From the NCBI GenBank assembly GCA_035628055.1, contig DASPKO010000120.1:1-5372 (forward strand): a stretch of 5,372 bases of DNA, read 5' to 3'. This document shows, in pieces, positions 1 through 5,372 of the stretch. Source of the DNA: DASPKO01 sp035628055. GTDB lineage: Bacteria; Planctomycetota; Phycisphaerae; Phycisphaerales; UBA1924. The position numbers were made by a program, and so were the translations under genes. The notes beneath the pieces are model-generated. The model saw nothing but the letters and a program-made list of their open reading frames with translations, did not search any database and was not told where the DNA came from. Numbering within the stretch: position 1 is the stretch's first letter; each line of letters begins with the position of its first letter.

Positions 1-890
1 ACCTGGTCGGGCTGGACCGTCGTGAGCACCGCCGCGCCCGGCTCGACGAGCGACCCGCTGATCGCCCGGACCAGGTCGATCACCCCGGGCGAGAGCGCGA
101 CGACCTCGATCCGGCCGACCGATTGCCAGCGCGGCCTGCCGTTGTCCACCGTCACGAGCTCCCCGGTCGTGCGTCCCGTCAGCGTCGCCGCCGATTCCAG
201 CAGAATCGCCCGTTGTGACCGCGCCGCTTCGAGCTGCGCCCGCACCTCACGCTGTCTCGCCCCGAGCTCCGCCTCCTTCTCGAGCATCTCCGCCAGCCGC
301 GCGCGGGCGGTCGCGAGCGCGGCCCTGGCCTGGGAAACGTCCTCGCCCCGGGCGCCGCCGGCGGCTCGCAGTTCCTCGAGGGCGGCGACGCGGTCCGTCC
401 ACACGGCCACCTCGCTCTGGATCTCGGCGCGGTGCCGCTCGTGGGCCTCCATGAGCGGTGCGATGCTGTCGGCGGCCGCCCGCGCAAGCTCGAGCGCCGT
501 GTCGGCGCTCGTCAGCTCCCGCTGCAGCTCCCGCCAGCGCGGCGCATCCAGCCGGTACAGCGGCGTGCCCGGCTCGACTTTCTGGTACTGCCCCACGAGG
601 AGCTCGATCGTGCCGGCGCTGGGAACGCGATACTCGCGTCGCGCCGTGGGCAGGAGCTCGAACCTCCCCGGCACCCGGAGCGTCCTGCCGACATTGCGGC
701 TCTCGACCTTGGCGAAGGTGATGCCAAGGTTCTGGCGCACCGCCGCGTTGATCTCGACACGGTTGGTCGGGGCGGCCGCGGCCTCCGACGCTCCGCCGGA
801 GGTCGCAGCAGTCTGCCCTGGCCTCCGTTCGCAGCCCGCCTTCGCGCCGGCGAGGCCGAGAGCGAGAATCAGCAGGGTCGGGCCTCTCAT
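1..890 (-). CDS. Periplasmic adaptor subunit of an RND-type efflux system (CusB/CzcB-like), 3' end beyond the window
   Basis: Membrane fusion protein that would bridge an inner-membrane RND pump to the outer-membrane factor encoded just upstream. The visible 296 codons have no stop. Residues 1-20 form a hydrophobic export signal ending in AKAGC. Cys20 could be lipidated, but Lys at -3 is a poor lipobox, so lipoprotein status is uncertain. Residues about 44-118 read as the first half of the barrel and lipoyl domains, including an AGTIELLVGQYQKVEPGTPLYRL segment of the usual G-V-x-x-G-x-P-L type. Residues about 119-235 are an Ala/Glu/Arg-rich helical hairpin. The second lipoyl half returns at about 261-292 (SPGVIDLV...LVEPGAAVLT). 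The start is set by an AGGAGG six bases upstream and by the ATGA overlap with the preceding gene. The substrate cannot be read from this fragment; metal efflux is only suggested by the CzcC-like partner. Confidence 0.88.
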   Translation of the reverse strand, partial: MRGPTLLILALGLAGAKAGCERRPGQTAATSGGASEAAAAPTNRVEINAAVRQNLGITFAKVESRNVGRTLRVPGRFELLPTARREYRVPSAGTIELLVGQYQKVEPGTPLYRLDAPRWRELQRELTSADTALELARAAADSIAPLMEAHERHRAEIQSEVAVWTDRVAALEELRAAGGARGEDVSQARAALATARARLAEMLEKEAELGARQREVRAQLEAARSQRAILLESAATLTGRTTGELVTVDNGRPRWQSVGRIEVVALSPGVIDLVRAISGSLVEPGAAVLTTVQPDQ

Positions 891-2416
891 GGGCGGCCTC
901 CTGAAGGAACGGGTCTCGCTGGCGCTCCGGACCGCGCCCCGGGTTCGGATGGGCCGGGGACAGCGGATGACCGTACGGGCGCCGGCGGCCCGATCAGCTC
1001 CTCCAGGAGGATCGCTCCGATGGCCTCGGCGGCGCGGGCGTCCACGAGCCGCAGCTTGGCCTCGGACTGCGACCGAACGGCCTGCAGGAGAAGCAGGGCC
1101 TCGACCCCTCCGAGTTCGGCGATCCGGCGCACGTCCGCGTCCTGCTCGTCGGCCAGAGGTGCGACGCGGTCCTCGACGGCCTGGCGCATCGCCCGCCCGG
1201 CCTCGTGCCTGGCCCGCGCGATGGCCAGCCGCGAGGCGACGTGCTCGTATGTGCTCTCGAAACGCCCGCGGGCCACCTCGCGTCGGGCCGTGGCCTCGGC
1301 GACGCTCTGGCGGTTCCGGTTCCAGAGCGGGATCGGGAACTGGAGCCCCAGGAGCACGCGCTCGTCCCCCTCGTCGGTGCCGTAGCCAGGGCCGATCGTC
1401 AGGTCGGGGTACTGCTTCCGCACCTCGAGCCCCAGGGCCCGCTCCGCCGCCTCGTACTCCGCTCGTGCCGCGGCCAGCTCCGGGTTCCCCGACTCCATCG
1501 CCTCCCGCGTCGACGTCGGGTCCGTCAGGCGGGGTGTGAACGCCACGCTCTCGATGAGCTGGACGGGCGCCTCCGGCGCGAGCCCGAGGATGTCGCGGAG
1601 CTGGAGCTCGAGTTCCGCGAGCCGGGCGCGTGCCGTGATGAGCTCCGCCTCGCTCCCCGCCAGTTCGACGCCGAAGACCTGCGCCTCGACGCGCGACATC
1701 ACCCCGGCCCGCTCCTGCCGCCGGGCCAGTTCGGCGATGCCGCCAAGACGAGCGACCAGCTCGTGCGCCAGGCGTGCCCGGTGCGCCTGCGCCGACCAGT
1801 CGATCCAGCGCTCGCGCAGCGCCGCCCGCGTCGCCCACTCTCTGGCGGCCAGCCGCCGGAGCTCCGCCTCGTGGTCCGCCCCGGCCCGATCCTTCTCGGC
1901 CGCAAGCCGTCCCGAGATCGGGATGGTCAGTCCCAGCGTCCCCGCGACCACCCAAGGGTCCGGCACGCCGGAGACAATCCGCTCCACGTCGACGCCCGCG
2001 ACGGGATCGTCCCATCGCCCCGCGTGGTCGGCGCTCACGCGCGCCACGTCGGCCTCGAGCCGGGCCAGCCGCAGCTCCCGATTGAAGAGCAGCGCGACCG
2101 GCTCGGCCTCGGCCAGCGTCAGCCCGTCCGATAGATCGAACACGGCCTCCCCGCCGGGCTCCTCCCCACGTCCCTCGGCCTGCGCGAGTCGCTCGGCGAA
2201 CTGCCGGACCGACTCGTCCGAGGGAGAACGGGTGAGCCACGCGGCCCGGGTTGCGGGCAGGTCGAGCGGCCGGGGCTCGTAGGACCGACATCCGCCCCCG
2301 ACGCCGGCCGCCGCCAGGGCGATCGGCACCAGAACGCGGGCGGGCTGCCGCGTTCGGAGCGAAGCGCCGACACCGCGGCCGCGCCTACCCCGGCCCAGAT
2401 TGATCAGGGTTGTCAC
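887..2416 (-). CDS. TolC-family outer membrane efflux protein (CzcC/CusC-like), probable lipoprotein
   Basis: Outer-membrane channel of a tripartite exporter, 509 residues from the chosen GTG, a normal length for the family. The N-terminus has an Arg-rich stretch, then a hydrophobic VLVPIALAAAGVGGGC segment placing a likely lipidated Cys at residue 43. Next comes RSYEPRPLDLP, a common opening of CzcC-like channels. Two outer-membrane efflux repeats follow, with long Ala/Glu/Arg-rich helices. The hallmark IPLWNRN lies at about 362-368, preceded by the NPELAAARAEYEAAERAL and YPDLTIGPGYG segments. The tail after about residue 475 is Pro/Gly/Ser-rich and probably disordered. The frame stays open upstream to 3007, but that extension runs through a tRNA gene and is not credible. 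The GTG at 2416 has AGGA eight bases upstream; a TTG at 2419 is the alternative. The stop TGA overlaps the adaptor ATG, so the two are co-transcribed. Confidence 0.9.
   Translation of the reverse strand: MTTLINLGRGRRGRGVGASLRTRQPARVLVPIALAAAGVGGGCRSYEPRPLDLPATRAAWLTRSPSDESVRQFAERLAQAEGRGEEPGGEAVFDLSDGLTLAEAEPVALLFNRELRLARLEADVARVSADHAGRWDDPVAGVDVERIVSGVPDPWVVAGTLGLTIPISGRLAAEKDRAGADHEAELRRLAAREWATRAALRERWIDWSAQAHRARLAHELVARLGGIAELARRQERAGVMSRVEAQVFGVELAGSEAELITARARLAELELQLRDILGLAPEAPVQLIESVAFTPRLTDPTSTREAMESGNPELAAARAEYEAAERALGLEVRKQYPDLTIGPGYGTDEGDERVLLGLQFPIPLWNRNRQSVAEATARREVARGRFESTYEHVASRLAIARARHEAGRAMRQAVEDRVAPLADEQDADVRRIAELGGVEALLLLQAVRSQSEAKLRLVDARAAEAIGAILLEELIGPPAPVRSSAVPGPSEPGARSGAPARPVPSGGRP
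897..902 (-). promoter_or_regulatory. Shine-Dalgarno AGGAGG for the adaptor gene
   Basis: A full AGGAGG on the minus strand lies six bases before the ATG at 890, inside the last codons of the outer-membrane factor gene. It fixes the adaptor start and suggests that the adaptor can be initiated strongly as well as by coupling through the ATGA overlap. Confidence 0.8.
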
Positions 2417-2424
2417 CAATGAGT

Positions 2425-2428
2425 TCCT
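2425..2428 (-). promoter_or_regulatory. Shine-Dalgarno AGGA for the outer-membrane factor gene
   Basis: On the minus strand AGGA precedes the GTG at 2416 by eight bases (five bases for the TTG at 2419). This is the main reason for placing the start here rather than at the far upstream end of the open frame. Confidence 0.5.
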
Positions 2429-2466
2429 GCCGCGAGGAAGCGCGAGCCCGCCGGGGACGCGCGCCC

Positions 2467-2497
2467 AGCATAGAGAACCGGCCCACCACGCGGTCAC
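2467..2497 (-). promoter_or_regulatory. Weak promoter candidate for the efflux operon
   Basis: The minus strand reads GTGACC, a 19-base spacer, then TATGCT, giving 4/6 matches each to the -35 and -10 consensus. The start of transcription would fall about 45 bases before the GTG. The long spacer resembles promoters controlled by MerR-type activators, but no dyad lies inside the spacer. The -35 element overlaps the right arm of the 39-nt hairpin at 2493-2531. This is a suggestion from pattern only. Confidence 0.22.
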
Positions 2498-2531
2498 GCA
2501 TGACTCGGCCAATGCCGAATCACAGCGTGAC
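2493..2531 (-). repeat. 39-nt composite inverted repeat in the efflux operon leader
   Basis: Outer arms GTCACGC and GCGTGAC are perfectly complementary (7 bp). Inside them TGATTCGGC and GCCGAGTCA pair over 9 positions around an ATTG loop, as read on the minus strand. One inner position is a T/G, which is a G-U wobble in minus-strand RNA but a C/A mismatch in plus-strand RNA. The inner and outer stems are separated by a 2/1 internal loop. It lies 76 bases upstream of the GTG of the efflux operon. It has no T-run on either side, so it is not a standard intrinsic terminator. It could be an operator dyad or an RNA leader structure. Confidence 0.65.
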
Positions 2532-2693
2532 AACCGCTCGTGGCCGGGGTCCGCGGGCCCGGCAAGGCACGCCGTCGCCACGGTACCCGAATCCGAGCGC
2601 GAGAAACGACGTGCAATCGGCGCCCGTCGGAAGGAGGCAAGCGGCCCGAAGGAGAGTCGGCCAGGAAGGACGAGGTCCGGCCCCCGCAACGAC

Positions 2694-2718
2694 AAGCCCC
2701 CGCCGAGGGCAGGGGCTT
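2694..2718 (-). terminator. Terminator-like hairpin after tRNA-Ser
   Basis: Read on the minus strand, AAGCCCCTGCC and GGCGGGGGCTT form an 11-bp stem with one G-U pair and a CTC loop. It begins seven bases after the tRNA discriminator base. The following bases (GTCGTTG) are only mildly T-rich, so termination may be weak or factor-assisted. Its position directly behind the tRNA supports a 3'-end or terminator role. Confidence 0.55.
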
Positions 2719-2725
2719 CAGGAAG

Positions 2726-2812
2726 CGGAGAGGGGGGGATTCGAACCCCCGATACGGTTACCCGTATACGGCATTTCCAGTGCCGCTCCTTCAGCCGCTC
2801 GGACACCTCTCC
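2726..2812 (-). tRNA. tRNA-Ser (anticodon GGA)
   Basis: An 87-nt class II tRNA folds cleanly. The acceptor stem is GGAGAGG with CCTCTCC (7 bp). The D arm is TCC/GGA with a GAGCGGCTGAA loop. The anticodon stem is CGGCA/TGCCG with loop CTGGAAA, giving anticodon GGA (2776-2778), which reads UCC and UCU. The long variable arm is TACGG, GTAA, CCGTA, typical of serine tRNAs. The T arm is GGGGG, TTCGAAT, CCCCC. The discriminator base is G, as expected for tRNA-Ser. The 3' CCA is not encoded (CTT follows), so it must be added after transcription. The gene lies in the same orientation as its neighbours and is followed by a strong hairpin. Confidence 0.97.
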
Positions 2813-3061
2813 GGGAAGGACGGCCAAGCGTAGTCTCCGCGGGGTCCTGTTTCCGCGCCCGCCATGCCCCGCCGCTTCGTTCCACGTCCGCCCGCCCACG
2901 CGCGCCGGGTCCGGGCACGGACCACCCTCGCCACGCCCGCGACCAATCAGCGTGCCGCGCGCCGCCCGGCCCCACGCGCCCGCCAACCCACCCGGCCGGG
3001 TCGCCACACCGTCTCCGGGGCGGGGAGGCTGTGCGAGGCCACGCCCTGGCCTGACGGGGTC
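2813..3061. other. Spacer between PAP2 gene and tRNA-Ser
   Basis: This 249-base spacer contains no credible gene. It has short GC-rich dyads: GGCCA/TGGCC around a 5-nt loop at 3037-3051, just after the PAP2 stop; the palindrome ACCCGGCCGGGT at 2990-3001; and GGTCCG/CGGACC around a 4-nt loop at 2908-2923. None has a T-run, so they are weak candidates for the end of the PAP2 transcript. The tRNA promoter must lie near 2826-2850; TACGCT ending about 14 bases before the mature tRNA is a poor -10 candidate with no clear -35. Confidence 0.5.
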
Positions 3062-3787
3062 TCAGGCCCGGGACCCGCCGCGGCGCTCGGCCCTCCGGTC
3101 CCGCGCCGCCATCACCGCTTCGGCCAGCCTGGCTCCCAGCCCCCGCGCCACCACCGGGCGCGCGATCACGAACCCCAGCGTCGCGCCCGCCACCACGTCG
3201 CTCGGCCAGTGCGCTCCCGAGTCGCCCAGCACCACGCGCGCCGACCCTACCAGCACCGCCATCCCAACCGCCACCCAGCGCAGGCGCGGGTACATCGTCG
3301 CCAGGAACACGCTCAGCACCACCGCGGCCGCGGTGTGGCTCGACGGAAACGACCACAGCGCCGACTTCACGCCCGGCTCCCAGGCGTGCCTGAGCGTCAC
3401 CGCGCCCGCCTCGTCCGCCAGCGGATACACCCCCGCGGGTCCGAGGAACGTCCACGCGTCGCCCAGCAGCGGGCGCGGCCGGCCCACGAGCACCTTCACG
3501 GTGACACAACTCAGGGACACCAGCCCCGCCGCCAGCCACAGGTCCGCCAGGCGCCGCCGGCGCGGCGCATCCAGCAGCCACATCACCAGCGTGACGAACA
3601 CGAGTGACCCGAGGGCGCCATACTGCTGCCAGGCCTCCAGCTCGCGCCGCACGTCCCCGCCCAGGGGCAAGGTCCGGACCCACCGCCAGATCGCCTCGTC
3701 CATCGGCAGCACGAGCGCGGTGACCAGGAGCCCCGCCAGCAGTGGGAGCAGCCATCCCCTCCGGTCGGGGCGCGTCACCGGCGCCAT
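3062..3787 (-). CDS. PAP2-family (type 2 phosphatidic acid phosphatase) integral membrane phosphatase
   Basis: Likely removes a phosphate from a membrane lipid phosphate or diphosphate, such as undecaprenyl diphosphate or phosphatidylglycerophosphate; the exact substrate cannot be read from sequence. The 241-residue product has hydrophobic segments at about 11-27, 58-72, 83-103, 152-165, 170-187 and 198-215. The three PAP2 signature blocks are present. Block 1 is K98-x6-R105-P106 (KVLVGRPRP). Block 2 is P148-S-S-H151, with Ser in place of the usual Gly. Block 3 is R184...H193-x3-D197 (HWPSD, then VVAG). Block 3 has eight residues between Arg and His instead of the usual five. The ATG at 3787 starts the protein just before its first membrane helix and has a weak GGGA upstream. 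The frame stays open to 4282, but only as antisense to the next gene. It is transcribed divergently from the GT39 gene 70 bases away. Confidence 0.9.
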   Translation of the reverse strand: MAPVTRPDRRGWLLPLLAGLLVTALVLPMDEAIWRWVRTLPLGGDVRRELEAWQQYGALGSLVFVTLVMWLLDAPRRRRLADLWLAAGLVSLSCVTVKVLVGRPRPLLGDAWTFLGPAGVYPLADEAGAVTLRHAWEPGVKSALWSFPSSHTAAAVVLSVFLATMYPRLRWVAVGMAVLVGSARVVLGDSGAHWPSDVVAGATLGFVIARPVVARGLGARLAEAVMAARDRRAERRGGSRA

Positions 3788-3847
3788 CGCATCCCGGGCG
3801 ACAGCGGCCCCCACGTGCAGCGCCCGCACGGGACGCCGCAGGCCCCG

Positions 3848-3855
3848 GTTATAGT
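3848..3855. promoter_or_regulatory. Overlapping divergent -10-like elements in the PAP2/GT39 intergenic region
   Basis: The only AT-rich spot in the 70-base divergent spacer is TTATAG. It gives TATAGT on the plus strand (3850-3855) and TATAAC on the minus strand (3853-3848), each 5/6 to the bacterial -10 consensus. No convincing -35 box lies 16-18 bases from either. If used, the minus start would give a leader of about 50 bases for PAP2. The plus start would fall at about 3861-3864, inside the first codons of the listed GT39 start. Confidence 0.35.
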
Positions 3856-3857
3856 CG

Positions 3858-5189
3858 ATGGCTGTGCGCACGGACGGGCTGGGCATGACGCGTTTCGCCG
3901 GTCTGGCCGGCCTCTGGAACTCACGCGGCGGCGCCGCGGCCTCGTGGCGTCTGGGCGGGGTGGCCCTGACGCTTCTCTGGGCCGCAGTGTATCTCCCGGG
4001 TCTGGCGCGCCTGCCCCCGGTCGACCGCGACGAGCCCCGCTTCGCCCAGGCCAGCCGCCAGATGTTCGAGTCCCTGGCGCTCCCCCCCTCGGAGCGCGAC
4101 CCGGCGCGCCACGCGGGCTCCTGGGCGGTCCCCATGTTCCAGGACCAGCCGCGGCTCACCAAGCCCCCGCTCGTGTACTGGCTCCAGGCCGGCTCGGCCG
4201 CGCTGTGCACCGCCGGCCGACCCCAGCGCGACGCCCTGTGGATGTACCGCCTCCCTTCGGCGCTCGCGGCGCTCGGAACCATCCTCGTGACCTGGCGGCT
4301 GGGCGTGCGCCTCTTCGACCCGCGCGCGGCCTGGCTCGGGGCCCTCCTGCTGGCGCTGGCCCCCGTCGTCCTGGTCGATGCCCACCTGGCCCGTGCCGAC
4401 CAGGTGCTGCTCTTCTGTGTCGCGGCCGGCCAGCACGCGCTGTGGTGCCTCTATGCCGGACGGGGCAGACGCGGCGCCGTTGTCATCTTCTGGCTCGCGC
4501 TCGCCGCGGGCACGCTCGCCAAGGGCCCCGTCGCCCCGATGATCACCTTCCTGACCCTGGCGGGACTCCGGCTGGCCTCCGGGCGGGGCGGGCACGTTCG
4601 GGGACTTCGCCCCGGGCTCGGCCTCGCTCTGCTCGCTCTGTGCCTGGCTCCCTGGGTTGTCACCGCGGCCCGACACATCGGCTGGGAGGCCCTGCCGACT
4701 CTGCTGCGCCGCGAGGTGCTCGAGCGCGGCCTCGCCTCGCGCGAGGGGCACTGGGGCCCGCCCGGCTACCACCTCGTCCTGTCGGCGGTGCTCCTCTGGC
4801 CCGGCTCCATGGTCACGGGGCTGGCGCTCGTGCGGGCGGTGCGCCGGGGATTTCCGGGGCGCACGCGGGTCGAGAACTGCGACCCGGGCATCCCGGTCGA
4901 GCGCCATGAGCGCGTGCCGGGGCGGCGCGCCGAGCTCTTCTGCCTCGCCTGGATCGTTCCGAGCTGGATCGTCTTCGAGTTCTACGTCACCAAGCTCCCG
5001 CACTACACCATGCCCCTCTACCCGCCCATCGCGCTGCTCTCCGCCCGCGCGCTCCTCGCCGCCGAGGCCGGCTCGCTCCGCGTCCTTCCCGGCTTCGTGG
5101 CGCGGCTCGGTCTGACGGCCTGGCTGGGCATCGGGCTGGCGCTCGCGTCCAACTCGACCTCGCCGCGTTCGTTCGGCAGGCCGCCGTAG
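3858..5189 (+). CDS. GT39/ArnT-like polyprenyl-phosphate-sugar glycosyltransferase, C-terminus truncated by a junction near 5145
   Basis: Integral membrane transferase of the PMT/ArnT superfamily (GT-C fold), which moves a sugar from a polyprenyl phosphate to lipid A, protein or another acceptor. After a first membrane helix (about 33-48) comes the periplasmic VDRDEPRFAQASRQM motif, whose D58-E59 matches the acidic catalytic site of the family. KPPLVYWLQ follows at 102-110, RLPSALAA at 131-138, AHLARADQ at 175-182, AKGPVAP at 221-227, APWVV at 264-268 and TKLPHYTMPLYPPIALL at 378-394. These appear in the normal family order, so the core is real. The reading frame gives only 443 residues, and homology-like hydrophobic sequence ends at about residue 430 (GIGLALA). 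The last 13 residues (SNSTSPRSFGRPP) are antisense of an unrelated gene. Full-length relatives are usually longer than 500. There is no clear ribosome site; ATG at 3885 is an alternative start and would fit the nearby -10 element better. Confidence 0.87.
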   Translation: MAVRTDGLGMTRFAGLAGLWNSRGGAAASWRLGGVALTLLWAAVYLPGLARLPPVDRDEPRFAQASRQMFESLALPPSERDPARHAGSWAVPMFQDQPRLTKPPLVYWLQAGSAALCTAGRPQRDALWMYRLPSALAALGTILVTWRLGVRLFDPRAAWLGALLLALAPVVLVDAHLARADQVLLFCVAAGQHALWCLYAGRGRRGAVVIFWLALAAGTLAKGPVAPMITFLTLAGLRLASGRGGHVRGLRPGLGLALLALCLAPWVVTAARHIGWEALPTLLRREVLERGLASREGHWGPPGYHLVLSAVLLWPGSMVTGLALVRAVRRGFPGRTRVENCDPGIPVERHERVPGRRAELFCLAWIVPSWIVFEFYVTKLPHYTMPLYPPIALLSARALLAAEAGSLRVLPGFVARLGLTAWLGIGLALASNSTSPRSFGRPP

Positions 5190-5372
5190 CCGACCGAGTT
5201 GTCCTTCGGGTCGAGTTCGACAATCTCGACACCGGCGATTACGGCGTCGAGCGTATCGCCTCCCTGCGACATGACCTGCACGGCCTTCGTCACGGCGGCG
5301 ACGCCGTTGCCGCTGGCGACCGAGAGCGGCGCGAGGGCGCGTCGGGCCGTGCCGCCCTGCGCCGACTGTTGT
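5018..5372 (-). CDS. N4-(beta-N-acetylglucosaminyl)-L-asparaginase (glycosylasparaginase) fragment, truncated at both ends
   Basis: From the right edge the minus strand reads 77 residues matching the alpha-chain N-terminal part of the Ntn-hydrolase glycosylasparaginase/isoaspartyl peptidase family. The recognisable parts are APLSVASGNGVAAVTKA, GGDTLDAVIAGVEIVELDP and SVGYGGLPNERGEVELDAS. In the family VELDAS is followed by a V-M-H-G-type segment; here it is replaced at 5141 by sequence that is simply antisense of the GT39 gene, and the frame then drifts to a stop at 5018. The catalytic Thr that begins the beta chain, normally much farther along, is absent, so this copy as written could not be active. 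The true start lies beyond 5372; GTG at 5293 is internal to the conserved region and is not the start. Such enzymes cleave the Asn-GlcNAc link of glycopeptides and are often exported. Confidence 0.85.
   Translation of the reverse strand, partial: QQSAQGGTARRALAPLSVASGNGVAAVTKAVQVMSQGGDTLDAVIAGVEIVELDPKDNSVGYGGLPNERGEVELDASASPMPSQAVRPSRATKPGRTRSEPASAARSARAESSAMGG

Larger units (their letters stand above)
2417..2725. other. Non-coding region between the tRNA-Ser gene and the efflux operon
   Basis: This 309-base stretch has no open frame resembling a protein. Long frames crossing it on both strands also cross the tRNA gene and have the Arg/Pro/Ala-rich composition of high-GC shadow frames. It contains, in minus-strand order, the tRNA-linked hairpin (2694-2718), the 39-nt composite inverted repeat (2493-2531), a weak promoter candidate (2467-2497) and the ribosome binding site of the outer-membrane factor gene. 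I see nothing recognisable between about 2532 and 2693. Confidence 0.7.

Noticed and set aside
22..1539. 505-codon open frame on the plus strand across the left third
   Set aside because: It is antisense to both efflux genes, is extremely Ser/Arg/Ala/Pro-rich and shows no family motif. Long antisense frames are expected at this GC content.
2726..2812. tRNA-Ser as an integration site for a mobile element
   Set aside because: No integrase, no direct repeat of the tRNA 3' end and no mobile genes are visible in the window.
2990..3001. Perfect 12-base palindrome ACCCGGCCGGGT
   Set aside because: It lies in a very GC-rich spacer, has no second copy seen here and no link to a start site. Chance is adequate.
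2417..3007. N-terminal extension of the outer-membrane factor frame
   Set aside because: It would translate through the tRNA-Ser gene and lacks any protein signature. A ribosome site and signal peptide place the start at 2416.
2718..3755. 345-codon minus-strand open frame
   Set aside because: It overlaps the PAP2 gene in another frame and ends inside the tRNA and its hairpin. The Gly/Arg/Ala-rich product is a shadow.
2400..3854. 484-codon plus-strand open frame, with a second frame at 2410-3054
   Set aside because: It crosses the tRNA antisense and then runs antisense to the PAP2 gene. Composition is Arg/Pro/Ser-rich with no motif.
3788..4282. Upstream extension of the PAP2 frame
   Set aside because: The added 165 residues are antisense to the GT39 gene and have no PAP2 character. 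The ATG at 3787 directly precedes the first membrane helix.
3921..5003. 360-codon minus-strand frame opposite GT39
   Set aside because: The product is rich in Glu, Arg, Gly and Gln, typical of the antisense of a hydrophobic membrane protein in GC-rich DNA. The plus strand carries the clear family motifs.
1..5372. CRISPR array, insertion sequence, toxin-antitoxin or defence cassette
   Set aside because: I found no regularly spaced repeats, transposase motifs, terminal inverted repeats or recognisable defence domains on either strand.

Overview
The window is about 70% GC by eye and looks like chromosome of a high-GC bacterium with an outer membrane. The evidence is a TolC-type outer-membrane efflux protein, a periplasmic adaptor and an ArnT/GT39-type lipid-linked sugar transferase. 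No marker gene fixes the phylum. Planctomycetota or another high-GC environmental lineage is possible, but that is inference. The sequence reads like metagenomic or draft-contig DNA because its right end contains a chimera-like junction.

Left part (1-2416, minus strand): a two-gene efflux operon. A CzcC/CusC-like outer-membrane factor comes first. It overlaps by an ATGA the start of a CusB/CzcB-like periplasmic adaptor, which runs off the left edge. The inner-membrane RND pump expected to complete the tripartite exporter would lie beyond base 1. The leader of this operon (2417-2725) carries a weak promoter candidate and a notable 39-nt composite hairpin.

Middle part (2694-3787, minus strand): a tRNA-Ser(GGA) gene followed by an 11-bp terminator-like hairpin. 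Upstream of it, across a 249-bp spacer, is a small PAP2-family membrane phosphatase.

Right part (3788-5372): a 70-bp divergent intergenic region separates the PAP2 gene from a plus-strand GT39/ArnT-like glycosyltransferase. These two proteins plausibly share polyprenyl-phosphate chemistry, one recycling the lipid diphosphate and the other consuming lipid-phosphate sugars. The glycosyltransferase is cut off around 5141-5150. At the same place the minus strand starts to encode the N-terminal part of an N4-(beta-N-acetylglucosaminyl)-L-asparaginase, which is also cut off there. Two genes truncated tail-to-tail at one point indicate a rearrangement or, more probably, an assembly or cloning chimera.

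I do not see a new defence system, CRISPR array, insertion sequence or phage gene. The most interesting unexplained signals are the leader hairpin, the overlapping divergent -10 elements, and an expanded catalytic motif in the PAP2 protein.
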